From positions 76,367,070 through 76,431,069 of the forward strand of contig NC_069130.1 in assembly GCF_026914265.1 (NCBI RefSeq): a stretch of DNA of 64,000 nt. Direction: 5' to 3'. A program made the translations under genes and the position numbers. Of this stretch, positions 11,594-23,768 are shown one piece after another; position 1 is the first letter of the stretch; each line of letters starts with the position of its first letter. Under the pieces are notes generated by a model. That model worked only from the letters and a program-made list of their open reading frames with translations. It ran no database searches and was not told the origin of the DNA. The stretch is from Mya arenaria (Eukaryota; Mollusca; Bivalvia; Myida; Myidae).

Positions 11594-12546
11594 TATGCTG
11601 TCACTAGGATTTTCAATGACATAACAATCCACAGCTAGTGTCACCATTTTATTATCTTCATCTCGATAGGTTACAATGTGTTGAGACGTATAACGTTGCG
11701 TGCGGTGAAAAACTACAAATAAACAAAACAACTTGTGACTAGATCGTACACCATCATATATACAAGAACATATTAAAACCATTATGCAGCAGTAAGATTC
11801 ATCTTTAATATCAAACAGTGTGATTCCAAACACAGAATGACATAATCATGTGACCGATCTGGGTTGACACTGTTTGCAACATTAATAAATTGGAGCTGAA
11901 ATCCATACCCATTATAAGTACGAAGAAATATCAAATTATCTGTACTCTAATCTCAAGCACATTATTACGCACATTATTACGGTGTCCAATACTTTGAAAC
12001 GATTTAAAATACTTATTTTATCGATTTAAAACGAAGTTACTGATAAAACATCGTCCTACATAACATGTACTTGGCGACCTTAGGAAACTCCAAACATTCC
12101 ATTCTAAAAACAATGAAGTGACGTCACTAAGAAACTCCACTCGTCTATTTTTAGAATGGCGGGAACAGCATGCAGAAATTCTGAATGATAACATTACCTT
12201 CCTACTAAATTACGGTTTAAAACTTTAGCAGATGCATGACAACCAAATCATAATCTACCATATAGCAAAGTATCTGTACTTACAGAGTGTGCGGGACCAT
12301 ACAAAATGCCAAAATGTTGGAGCTCAATCACAGCGCATCCATTCTAAGGGGAAACAACGAGACACAAACAAACGACGTACAAGTCCGAATGTCTCCGAAA
12401 ATTAAGGAACAACAACTCTCCAACCTCCTCAAGAACTCGAGATAAGCATGAAAGAGTTGCCTCCCTTAAGCCACTATCGAATCGATATAGATTCCAAAAT
12501 TGCTTACAGATTGAAAGGAAGGATAAACTGAAATCGGTCCAGAACA
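11594..12546 (-). repeat. 5' LTR of the BEL/Pao element
   Basis: Partner of 3811-4763, also 953 bp, and it should hold the element promoter. It contains the palindrome TGACGTCA at 12119-12126, present in both LTRs, which is a CRE-type consensus and a plausible promoter element. The first TAGCT after it is the right target duplication. Confidence 0.95.
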
Positions 12547-13269
12547 TAGCTCCCAATTTAGATATTTTAAGAGTTATGACCCTTTGTTACCTTTTAAACA
12601 GATACATATTGGTATGTTTTTATAATTAAGCCCGTTTAAAAATACCTGAGGCGTCCAGTGAGTGTCCGATCAATCACTTTAGAATCCTGTGTCCACTCAT
12701 GTGAGCGACATATCGATATATATTTGATATAACTTAAGAATTATTCCAACTAAGGGACCAGTTCATAAATTGCAGAACAATGCTTCAATATTTTCCACGT
12801 TTCATGATAAAACGTGAAGTTTAGTGTGTTTTATAAAACTTTACACTCTATTTGATATTGAAACCTTAAATTATAATAGCCCTGCTTATCATTTTGAAAG
12901 TTTTTATTTTAAATACCAACTCAATCATAACAACTCGGCCATCTCCGGCAAGCTTCGAGATAGATACTGGCCGAAGTGCTCCGATTGATACCAAGACGAA
13001 TATTCTTCGAAATTCATGTATTAGGCCAATGCCTCTTATTTCTTCTGAAGAAACGTGTGTATATTTTTGATATAATTTAGTTTGTACCGGAGGATTAGCT
13101 TGGAAAAAACAACACCAGAATATCTATAATTCCGGGCTAAAACTATTAGAACAATATTATCAATCTTAATATCCTTCGAACATATGTATACCCAACATAT
13201 TATCATTGAAATAATAACCATTTTTTGCTTATCTACATGCACGTATTTCTTCTAATTTTATTGCGCCGA
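12547..13269. repeat. Unique spacer of the tandem duplication, copy A
   Basis: Noncoding DNA that aligns with 16437-17159. About nine single-base differences were seen over about 720 bp, for example AGAATCC/AGAACCC, TATCGATA/TAGCGATA and CCGAAGTG/CCGAGGTG, so roughly 1.2% divergence. It ends TTGCGCCGA, where copy B begins. No coding exon is recognised. Confidence 0.9.
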
Positions 13270-16200
13270 TACATTGTACTGCAGAATATCTCAGTTGTCC
13301 CTTCCGTTACATTGATCTGCAGAAGTCGCAGGTTTTCCCCTCCATTTCTACATTGTACTGCAGAATATCTCCGGTTCTCCCCCTCCTTTTCTACATTATA
13401 CTTCAGAATATCTAAGTTTGTCCCTTCCATCGTAACATTGACCTGCAGAATATCCCATGTTGCCCCCTCCATCTCTACATTGTACTGCAGAATATCACAG
13501 TTTGTCCTCCCATCTCTATATTGACCTGCAGAATTTCCCAGGTTCTTCCCTCCATCTCTACCTTGACGTGGAGAATATCTTAAGTTGTACCCGCTTTCTC
13601 TACATTGACCTGCAGAATATCCCATTTTGTCTCTTTCATCTCTTTATTGTACTTCAGAGTATCTCAGGTTGTCCCCTTTATCTTAACATTGTACTGCAGA
13701 ATATCCCAGGTTGCACCCCCTCCCCCCCCCCATCTCTACAATGACCTGCAGATTATCCCAGTTTGTCTCCTCCACCTCTACACTGACCTGCAGAATATCT
13801 TAGGTTGTTCTGTCTATCGCTACATTATACTGCAGAATGAGACAAGTTGTCCCTTCCATCTCTACATTGACCTGCAGAATATTATAGGGCTTCCCGTCCA
13901 TCTCTACATGTACTGCAGGCTGACACAGGTTGACCCTTCCATCTTTACATTGACCTGTAGAGTATCCCAGGTTATCGCCTCCATCTCTTCATTGTACTGC
14001 AGAATGACACAGCGTGGCACTTAATCTCTGTATGGTACTCCAGAATAACACAAGTTCTCCACACCATTTTTACAAAATAATGCAGAATGACATAGTTCTG
14101 TCCCTCAACCTCTTTATTATACTGCAGAATATGCAGAATAGTATTGCAGATGTATAATGTTGTCACCTCCACCTATGCATTGTAGTGCAGTATGACACAG
14201 GCGGTCCCCTCCATCTCTACATAGTATTGCAGCATAGCACAGGTTTTTGCTCCATCTACCCATAATATTGCACAATTTTTAAGGTTGTCCGTTTCATCTT
14301 TTCATAATACATGTATAGCAGAATTGCTTATATTCTTTCCTCTATATTTATACGGAGCTGCAGAATATAAATTATAAGGTGTTCTTCTCTATCTCTTTGT
14401 TGTATTGCAGATTGGCCCCTGCAGTTCTATGAATGACACAAGTTCTCCCCTCCAACTCTAAATGGACCTACAGAAGTTTCTCATTTCATCGTCTTCATTA
14501 CATTGTACTGCAGAATGACACAAGTTGTCCAGTCCATCTCTGCATTCACTACATTGTACTGCAGAATAACACATGGTCTCCACTCCATCTCAACATTGTA
14601 CTACAGAATGACACAAGGTGTCAACTCCATCTCAACATTGTACTGCAGAATGACACAAGGTGTCCACTCCATATCAACATTGTACTGCAGAATGACACAA
14701 GGTGTCCACTCCATCTCAACATTGTACTGCAGAATGACACAAGGTGTCCACTCCATCTCAACATTGTACTGCAGAATGACACAAGGTGTCAACTCCATAT
14801 TAACAAAGTACTGCAGAATGACACAAGGTGTCCACTCCATCTCAACATTGTACTGCAGAATGACACAAGGTGTCATCTCCATATCAACATTGTACTGCAG
14901 AATGACAAAAGGTGTCCACTCCATCTCAACATTGTACTGCAGAATGACACAAGGTGTCCACTCCATATCAACAAAGTACTGCAGAATGACAAAAGGTGTC
15001 CACTCCATCTCAACATTGTACTGCAGAATGACACAAGGTGTCAACTCCATATCAACATTGTACTGCAGAATGACACAAAGTGTCCACTCCATATCAACAA
15101 AGTACTGCAGAATGACGCAAGGTGTCCACTCCATCTCAACAAAGTACTGCAAAATGACGCAAGGTGTCCACTCCATCTCAACATTGTACTGCAGAATGAC
15201 ACAAGGTGTCCACCACTCCATCTCAACAAAGTACTGCAAAATGACACAAGGTGTCCACTCCATCTCAACATTGTACTGCAGAATGACACAAGGTGTCCAC
15301 TCCTTCTGAACATTGTACTGCAGAATGACACAAGGTGTCCACTCCATCTCAACATTGTACTGCAGAATGACACAAGGTGTCCACTCCTTCTTAACATTGT
15401 ACTGAAGAATGACACAAGGTGTCCAGTCCATCTCAACATTGTACTGCAGAAGGACACAAGGTGTCCACTCCTTCTGAACATTGTACTGCAGAATGACACA
15501 AGGTGTCCACTCCATCTCAACATTGTACTGCAGAATGACACAAGGTGTCCACTCCTTCTTAACATTGTACTGAAGAATGACACAAGGTGTCCAGTCCATC
15601 TCAACATTGTACTGCAGAATGACACAAGGTGTCCACTCCTTCTTAACATTGTACTGAAGAATGACACAAGGTGTCCAGTCCATCTCAACATTGTACTGCA
15701 GAATGACACAAGGTGTCCACTCCTTCTGAACATTGTACTGCATAATGACACAAGGTGTCCACTCCATCTCAACATTGTACTGCAGAATGACACAAGGTGT
15801 CCACTCCTTCTTAACATTGTACTGAAGAATGACACAAGGTGTCCAGTCCATCTCAACATTGTACTGCAGAATGACACAAGGTGTCCACTCCATCTCAACG
15901 AAGTACTGCAAAATGACACAAGGTGTCCACTCCATATCAACATTGTACTGCAGAATGACACAAGGTGTCCACTCCATATCAACATTGTACTGCAGAATGA
16001 CACAAGGTGTCCACTCCATATCAACATTGTACTGCAGAATGACACAAGGTGTCCACTCCATATCAACATTGTACTGCAGAATGACACAAGGTGTCCACTC
16101 CATCTCAACATTGTACTGCAGAATGACACAAGGTGTCCAGTCCATATCAACATTGTAGTGCAGAATGACACAAGGTGTCCACTCCATATCAACAAAGTAC

Positions 16201-16297
16201 TGCAAAATGACACAAGGTGTCACTCCATCTCAACATTGTACTGCAGAATGACACAGGGTATCCACTCCATATCAACATTGTACTGCAGAATGACAAA
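13270..16297. repeat. 42-bp minisatellite array, duplication copy B
   Basis: Same family as 1-2455. The diverged leading part is 13270-14500 and the homogeneous part is about 14503-16297 (about 42 units). It has its own variants: GTACTGAAGAATG and CCTTCTTAACATT units recur at about 84- and 168-bp spacing between 15380 and 15840, and AACAAAGTACTGCA units occur at several places. The 540-645 aa open frames on both strands are products of the 3n unit length. No promoter, splice or codon signal supports coding. Confidence 0.95.
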
Positions 16298-16436
16298 AGG
16301 CGGGGCTAGATACCACTATATGTCAATATGGAAAACATTGAAAACCTCCTTTTCAGTTTTATGTATTTGAATTTTTCAACTTCAATCTTCATGACTTTAT
16401 TCACAGTAACAGTGTGCTCTTTTGTGTCAACTAATA

Positions 16437-16441
16437 TAGCT
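16437..16441. other. Empty (pre-insertion) site for the BEL/Pao element
   Basis: A single TAGCT in the continuous sequence CTAATATAGCTCCCAATT. In copy A the same flanks are separated by the 8.7 kb element and TAGCT is present twice. Confidence 0.92.
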
Positions 16442-17590
16442 CCCAATTTAGATATTTTAAGAGTTATGACCCTTTGTTACCTTTTAAACAGATACATATT
16501 GGTATGTTTTTATAATTAAGCCCGTTTAAAAATACCTGAGGCGTCCAGTGAGTGTCCGATCAATCACTTTAGAACCCTGTGTCCACTCATGTGAGCGACA
16601 TAGCGATATATATTTGATATAACTTAAGAATTATTCCAACTAAGGGACCAGTTCATAAATTGCAGAACAATGCTTCAATATTTTCCACGTTGCATGATAA
16701 AACGTGAAGTTTAGTGTGTTTTATAAAACTTTACACTCTATTTGATATTGAAACCTTAAATTATAATAGCCCTGCTTATCATTTTGAAAGTTTTTATTTT
16801 AAATACCAACTCAATCATAGCAACTCGGCCATCTCCGGCAAGCTTCGAGATAGATACTGGCCGAGGTGCTCCGATTGATACCAAGACGAATATTCTTCGA
16901 AATTCATGTATTAGGCCAATGCCTCTTATTTCTTCTGAAGAAACGTGTGTATATTTTTGGTATAATTAAGTTTGTACCGGAGGATTAGCTTGGAAAAAAC
17001 AACACCAGAATATCTATAATTCCGGGCTAAAACTATTAGAACAATATTATCAATCTTAATATCCTTCGAACATATGTATACCCAACATTTTATCATTGAA
17101 ATAATAACCATTTTTTGCTTATCTACATGCACGTATTTCTTCTAATTTTATTGCGCCGACTTGATGCTATGCATCCATATTTTTTTTCTTGTTCCTCTGG
17201 TTTTTACTTTTGACAGGCACATTTTACCTCGACCTTTCGAAGATTAAGGAGGCACACTACTCGCCCTGGCGTCGGCCTATTCGTCAGCGTCCGGTTAAAG
17301 TTTAAGGGCATTTTCACATAACTTAAATTCACTTGATACTTCAGTTTTTTCGGCCATCACACAATTAGGTTGCATAACACCATATTATCCTTAATACAAA
17401 TTATGGCCTTTGATCGACTTAAGAAGTTCGGTTGAAGTTTTTGGGCACCTCGAGGTTTTAACTTTGAACTTAAGTACTGTTCATTCAATGGCATTAATAC
17501 TTTACACAGTAGCCATCACATAAGGATAAATAACTCCATATTTAGACCGGAATAAACGAGATAACCGGAAGAGATGGTTATTCTTATCCT

Positions 17591-18103
17591 ATGCGACATC
17601 CTTATCAGAGACATCCGCAACAGAACATCGAAAGGAATCACTGTACCGGAAGCACCTACCGAGAATATTCGGCACGACAGCTGACGGGAAGGTATCACCC
17701 CACCGGAAGCTCCGGGCCAGAACTTCCGGCGCGACAAGACTACGGAAGGAATAATTTCACCGGAAGTTCCGGGTACGAACATCCGGCGCGACAGGATAGT
17801 GGAATGAATCACTCCCCCGGGTATCAACATCCTGGCCGAAATGACACTGGAAGAGATTTGCTCACCGGAAGCGGTTGGTATGTGCAGCCAGAGCGACAGC
17901 GAACTGGAAGGAACGAGTTGACCGGAAGGACTGGCTATGGACTTGCGGAACAACGATATGAGCACGGGCAATCTCATCCATATAGACAGTCCTCTTATGA
18001 AGGTGTTATGCACAGACATAGTTACAACAAGACTAGAGTCTTTTGTACGAACTGCAATATGGATAATCATGCAACAGAAGCATGTCGACGACGTTTCTAT
18101 TAG
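17591..18103 (+). CDS. LINE ORF1 protein with CCHC knuckle (170 aa)
   Basis: Probable nucleic-acid-binding ORF1 product of the LINE. The N-terminal two thirds consist of about five degenerate 19-20 residue repeats of the type RQxxGRNxxTGSSGYExPA, rich in Arg, Gly, Ser and Tyr. The C-terminus has one zinc knuckle, CTNCNMDNHATEAC (CX2CX4HX4C), about 12 residues before the stop. The frame is open upstream to a TAG near 17546 without another Met, so the N-terminus may be incomplete. The GGAAG-rich DNA leaves the opposite strand open too; that antisense frame is a shadow. The stop lies just upstream of ORF2. Confidence 0.65.
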   Translation: MRHPYQRHPQQNIERNHCTGSTYREYSARQLTGRYHPTGSSGPELPARQDYGRNNFTGSSGYEHPARQDSGMNHSPGYQHPGRNDTGRDLLTGSGWYVQPERQRTGRNELTGRTGYGLAEQRYEHGQSHPYRQSSYEGVMHRHSYNKTRVFCTNCNMDNHATEACRRRFY

Positions 18104-18157
18104 GGATTTACTGACAGTCACACAATCAATTTTGCTAGCAAGAACAGGTTTGAAAAT

Positions 18158-21109
18158 TTGCTTAATATTTGTTCAGAGTATAATTTTTATAATTGTGCAT
18201 GTGTTAGACATACTATTTCTGCTAAAAGCAACAACCTAAAATGCAACCACAATTATAGCACTAATGAAACAATATCAAGACAAGTATTTATAAATGAACA
18301 CGATGACACCTTTCCTTTTCGTTGCAAAGGTTTACACGTTGCGTGCTTGAATATCCAACATTTCTTGCCAAAGTTTGATGAAATCAAATACTATTTGATG
18401 TCATCGCGCAAAACTTTTGATATTTTTGGGTTCAGTGAAACATTTTTGACTGACAGAATATCAGACAAAATGATAAACGTTCCTGGTTATATTTTTTAAC
18501 GTAAAGATAGAAAAACTAAAAAGGGCGGTGGAATATTGGTGGTCGCAGAAAAGAACTTGTGTCTGAACACATTGAAGCAATGTGGATTGAAGTATCTTTT
18601 TGCAATACCAAACCATTTCTAATGTGTTTCATTTATCGACCACCTGATAGTAAGTCAGAATGGATTAATATGTTCAATAATCAGTTAAAGAATGTTGAGG
18701 ACTTAAATTTAGGGTATCTTATCGTCGGAGACATTAATATAAATTATAATGCCGAATGTAAGACATTTAAAATTACTGCATGGCAGGATTGTATTATGAA
18801 ATACGGATTAAATCAGCTTATAGATGTTCCTACAAGAGTATCAGAGAAAACATCTTCTATTATAGATCATGTATATACGAACTCAGTGGATCGAGTATGT
18901 GAAGCATTCGTATCAAATTTAAGTATAAGTGACCACTTTCCAGTTTGTTTCACTAGAGCTGCCCGTTTACAAAAGATTTCAGAAAACACGCATCAACATC
19001 ATACATTAAAATATAGGTCGTTCAGAAACTTTAATGAAATTTCCTTCTGCATTGATCTTAACAAGGTAAATATAAATGAGGTTGAACAAATTCAAGACCC
19101 TAATGAAGCCATGGAAGTTTTATATAAGCGACTGAATGAGGTGTTGTCGCACCATGCGCCACTGAAAGAAAAACGAATAAAATTTGAAACACAACAAGCC
19201 TGGTTTACTGACGAAATAAGGTAGGCTATAAAAGAAAGAAATCGATTCAAAAAGCGTCAACATTGGTCGGAATATAGACTTTCAAGAAATAACGTTACTT
19301 GATTAGTACGGCAAACCAAGAAAGATTATTACAATAAAGCTGTTAAAAACTGTAAAGATTCTAGGGTGTTATGGAAGAACCTCAGAGAGTTGAATGATAA
19401 TAATAAGGACACTACAAACAATAATAGTATAATATTACCACAATACCTTCATTCAAACGGAATAAATGTTGTTGGCGATTCACAAATATTAGACGTGTTC
19501 AATAAGCATTTTACTGACATATCCGATTGTATCAGTAAATCAGTGTTCAATGAAACACATTTTTCAAAACTTGGTACTAAATTAAATAGTTTGCTAAAGG
19601 GTCAGTACTTCGATATATCTTACATCACCCCATTAGAGGTAAACATGTATATTGATAAGCTTAATACGGCGAAAGCTACAGGATTAGATGGAATAGGGCC
19701 TAATATCCTAAAACAATGTGGTGATTGTATTGTTATACCTCTAACGTCCATTATAAATAATAGCATACGGCTAGGAATATTCCAAGACTCATTTTAACAG
19801 GCTAAGGTTGTGCCTATATATAAATCTTCAAAGGTGTTTCAACGGCACATAGCAGATCAAATCAAAACATTTTTAAAAAATACGAATATCATGCATGAAT
19901 TTCAATCTGGGTTTCGAGAAAATCATTCTTGTCACACAACGTTGATAAGAATAATTGATGATTGAATTGATGAAATTGACAATGGAAACTTTGTAGGTGC
20001 TCTCTTCCTTGATTTACGAAAGGCTTTTGATTTAGTACATCATCAAATACTTTTACATAAATTGAAATTATACAATTTCAGTGATAATACCGTTCAACTT
20101 CGTATTTGAAAGATAGACACCAAATTGTAAAGTTTGGGGGTTACCAATCTTCACGAAGATGTATAAGGTCTGGAGTTCCTCAAGGATCCATTCTTGGACC
20201 TATTCTTTTTCTTATATATATTAATGACATTACCTTTGAAATAGAAAATTCCTTGATTGACTTATATGCTGATGATACTACACTATATGCAAAAGGTTCA
20301 AATAAGCAGGAAATCGAACGTACGTTGCAAATAAATTTAGATATAATATCGGAGTGGTGCAAAATAAACAACATGGCAATACATCCATTGAAAACGAATT
20401 GCATGTTGCTGGGTTCAAGAAAAGTTAAGAAATACATGTGCCCTCAAATTATTCGTAGACAAAGTACTTATTGAAAATGTAACTTCGAAGAAATTGCTTG
20501 GAATTGTTATTGATTCATCATTGTCATGGAACCTGCAAGTTGACATTGTCTGCAAGAAAGTAACTGCAAAGATAGCTCTTTTAAAAAGACTTAATTACTT
20601 TTTAACGGATCAAATGAGACATTTGTTTTATAAATCGTATATACTTCCTATGTTTGACTATTGTTGTAGTGTTTGGGGGAAAAGCAAGCAAACGCATACG
20701 AAACGAATAACCATGCTTCAAAAAAGAGCTGCTAAAATTATTCTCTTTAAGCCTATTAGAACGCCATCGCATGAATTATTTGAACAATTAGAATGGCTTC
20801 AATTTAAATACTGTTGCAAATATCAAACGGCTGTTATGATATATAAATCTATTAACAATCTTACACCGAGTTATATAAGAGACATAATAAAGTTATCAAA
20901 CAATACAAGATATGGATTGCGATTTTCTACGCGACAAGACATTGCCCACATTCGACATAAAACTCAATACAAGAAACACTCGTTTGCATGCTACAGTGGG
21001 ACAGTTTGGAACTCTACCAGAACGAATACGTAAATCGAACACGGAAAAGTCATTTAAAGCCTGCTGCAAGAAGTTCTTTTTACACAATCAATTGCAAAAA
21101 CCGTTGTAA
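18158..21109 (+). pseudogene. Broken LINE ORF2 (endonuclease-reverse transcriptase)
   Basis: The endonuclease half runs from about 18330 (ACLNIQHFLPKFDEI, FSETFL) through FIYRPPDSKSEW, LIVGDININ and SISDHFPVC (about 18930). The RT half includes TAKATGLDGIGPNI (about 19670), motif A LDLRKAFDLVHHQ (about 20010), motif B GVPQGSILGPILFLIYIND (about 20175) and the catalytic YADDTTLY (about 20265). A C-terminal LGIVIDSSLSWN thumb and FDYCCSVWG region follow. Stops occur near 18497, 19222, 19300, 19795, 19963 and 20107, and the frame changes near 18500, 20100, 20470 and 20930. The motif series matches CR1/Jockey LINEs. It cannot be translated as one protein. Confidence 0.9.
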
Positions 21110-21492
21110 GAATTGTACGCATAATTCCATGACTATTGTTTTTACATTATATATATCTCGAGTAAGGTGTTTAATGTGTGACTGTCCTACTTACTCAGTT
21201 AATAAATTTTAATGATACGATTTGTTAACCTTTAGGTACAAATTGATGTATTGTTCGGCATTGATGTTATAATTAATGTATTATATTCATGTTTCTTTAT
21301 GTTTTCGTATAACATTTTAATACATACCCTTTTGAAATAACATAGATTTATTGCTTGCGTTTTCATTCTAAGCATTTATGTGTGTGTGCGTGTGTATGTT
21401 TCTTTCAGAAGGCCACATTGTAAATAAGTCGTGTGTTATGTTTGTTTATAATATGATGCCTATGTCTTAATGTGTTACCTTCTTTAAATAAA

Positions 21493-21493
<1 letters not shown>

Positions 21494-21555
<62 letters not shown>
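21494..21555 (+). repeat. (TTA)n microsatellite, LINE 3' tail
   Basis: About 20 TTA/ATT trinucleotides directly after AATAAAG, the terminal repeat of the LINE copy. Confidence 0.9.
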
Positions 21556-22740
21556 ACCCTGGATACAACTTATTACGTCGTTGTACGGCAGGCCGGTGGG
21601 AGGGCTGCGTTAAACCAATCTGAGATGGAAAATTTTCAGTTTGACAAACACTGACCAAACTTGGTATATCAGAGGTGTTTATGGATACCTTTCTGTTACT
21701 AAAAAAATGGTTGGCACTGAATTACTTTAGTTAGGCTTGACATATTGCGACCAAACTTGATACATAGGCAGAGTTTACAGGAACCTTTCGTTTTACTGTG
21801 TTTAAGGCCCTTGGAGTCGTGGTCAAGGTCAATGTTGCTAAAAATGGAAAATTAGCTAGTTCTGAATTTATTTAGTTAGGGTTGGCATATTGCGACCAAA
21901 CTTGGTATATAGGAAGCGTTTTCTGAGACCTTTTAAAGGATTGTGTTTGGACCCATAGCGTCATGGTAACTGTTACTAAAATAAAAAAAAATAAAAAAAC
22001 ATGGTTAGCACTGGATTATTTAGTTGGGGTTGATATTGTGACCACACTTTGTTTATCGGAAGGGTTTATGGAGACCCTACATATGATATCGTTTCGGGCC
22101 CCCATGGTCAAGGTCACTATTACTCCAAATAGAAAAACGGTTGGTACTGAATATCTTAAGATAAGGTTGAAATATTGCGACTAATCTTGGTATTTTGGAA
22201 TACTTTATGGAGACATGTCATGGGATTGCGTTTGAAGCCAATATGGTCAAGGTCACTGTTACTAAAAATAGATTACCGTTTAGTACTGATTAACTTAAGT
22301 TAGGGTTGACGGTCTACGTGAACTTTGTATATAGGAAGAGTTTATCAAGGCCTTTCATGGGATTGCGTGTGTTGCCCCTTTAGGCAAGGTCAATGACACT
22401 GTTACTTAAAATAGAAAACGCTCAAAACTGAAATTCTTTACCTAAATGTATAGGAAAGGCTATGGAGACCTTTCAATGGGTTGAGTTTGGGGCCCCTAGG
22501 GTTAATGTGAAGGTCACTGTTACCAAAAATATAACAATGGTCGAAACTCAATAATTCAGTTCTAGTTGACGTATTGTGACCATACTTGGTGTGTAGGAAG
22601 CGTTTATGGAAGCCTCTCACGGTATTTGGTTAGCAAACGCCAACACGTAACAAATAAGTTCACATAACATTTTCACAACACGGGATGACGTTCTTCTGTT
22701 ATTCGTTGAAAATCTTGTTTTGTCGCATTGCGGCGATCCT
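21556..22740. mobile_element. Degenerate repeat-built element
   Basis: Starts AACCCTGGATACAAC...CGTCGTTG and ends TTGTCGCATTGCGGCGATCC. About six diverged copies of a roughly 170-190 bp unit include ATTGCGACCAAACTTGGTATA, TATGGAGACCTTTCA and GGTCAAGGTCACTGTTACTA. The end resembles that of the element at 35583-37156, so both belong to one family. No protein is encoded; short open frames are incidental. Confidence 0.65.
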
Positions 22741-23768
22741 GTTTACGGTGTTGTTGCTGAGAATATGTCGATTTTGATTGGTTGTTGACTTTAAGTGTTA
22801 CTGTAACACGTATTGAGAGTGATTGAAATCCTCTTTATGATAGTTTCATATAGACTAAACTCGATGCGGTGGTTGTACAGTTTGTTGCGGAAAAAATATG
22901 TTTTAATAAGTTCAATACTCATTTCATAAAAAAATATTGCTACACTGTGTGGTCCAATTTTGTTAAACGCTCAAACATGTCTGAAATAGAAAGTTAAGCA
23001 TTATCACATCACGATTTCTTTGCATAATAGTGTAACGGTGTGAATTTAAATGAGCAATACCAGACTTACAAGTCCAATAAACAATACTTTAAATTATAAT
23101 AGTTCTTCAACATTTAAATGATCTATAAAATGTTTTTTCAGTTACTCCTCTTCTCTCTTTCTCGTTTGGATCACTCAGTTTATATTCGATTCCACATATG
23201 CCTACTGGCAGTCTCTTTGCGACGGAAACTGTTCCCGTTTCTGATTTTTTGGCAAGGTGCAAATCATGTCACTTAATAAAACATAGCTTATGGTCATTTA
23301 AGATTAATTTACAGTTACTGGGTACAATGCACCCGGGATTGACAGCGTTTCTTAATAACTAGACAAAGTTCCAAAACATTTTGTCAACTCATCATTATTA
23401 AACATTTAATGGTAAGTTAATCTTTGACGTTTTACAATTGCATCAGAAACACTGCCTGCTAACCTTTTGTACATGTGATTTAATTTGTATCTTACTATAA
23501 ACAATTATGTATTTTACTATAACTTTAACTTTAAGCTACATTGAAATATGAATAAAACCCCAGCTGAGACGTTTGAAGACTAACAAAACATCTTCACAAT
23601 GTTACAGTAGTTTCTCCACACTTGAATTGGAGCGGGGGAAAATGTCAAAACGTATTTACCATTGTTACTTCGGAAAAGGTTAAACATTGCTATTGGTTCA
23701 TTTTTTGCTCCAAATGATATTGGAATGGATGAAAGGGGTCAAACGGAATCACCGAACTCCTAGGTGGT
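22741..23768. other. Noncoding DNA, nothing recognised
   Basis: AT-rich sequence. I see no splice-bounded open frame, RNA gene or tandem repeat. Confidence 0.5.

Larger units (their letters stand above)
3811..12546 (-). mobile_element. Full-length BEL/Pao LTR retrotransposon
   Basis: 8736-bp element in minus orientation, bounded by 953-bp direct LTRs and flanked by TAGCT target duplications. The order on the minus strand is: 5' LTR (11594-12546), short leader (11513-11593), one gag-pol frame (5528-11512), about 750 bp of noncoding sequence (4774-5527), a purine-rich tract, and the 3' LTR (3811-4763). The noncoding stretch has no envelope-like frame. The LTRs looked identical when read side by side, and the polyprotein has no internal stop, so insertion was recent and the copy may be autonomous. 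A tRNA primer-binding site beginning TGG directly after the 5' LTR is not obvious. Confidence 0.96.
13270..17159. repeat. Tandem segmental duplication, copy B (3890 bp)
   Basis: Direct repeat of the unit that precedes it. Window base 1 corresponds to 13504, and both copies end with the same TTGCGCCGA (13261-13269 and 17151-17159) before diverging. Copy B lacks the 1215-bp insertion and the BEL/Pao element of copy A. Net of those insertions the copies differ by about 340 bp, which equals about eight minisatellite units. Confidence 0.93.
17547..21555 (+). mobile_element. Decayed CR1/Jockey-type non-LTR retrotransposon
   Basis: An ORF1 with a CCHC zinc knuckle is followed by a broken ORF2 (apurinic endonuclease plus reverse transcriptase). 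The element ends in AAATAAAG and a (TTA)n tail, a 3' end common in CR1-like LINEs. The 5' boundary is uncertain: 17160-17546 could be its 5' UTR or host DNA. ORF2 carries several stops and frameshifts, so this copy is not autonomous. Confidence 0.85.

Noticed and set aside
14433..16370. 645-codon plus-strand and 540-codon minus-strand open frames, and the similar frames at 931-2282
   Set aside because: They are translations of the 42-bp minisatellite (3n unit without stops), are open in several frames on both strands, and have no gene signals.
17516..18121. 201-aa minus-strand frame
   Set aside because: Shadow of LINE ORF1, which carries the diagnostic CCHC knuckle on the plus strand.
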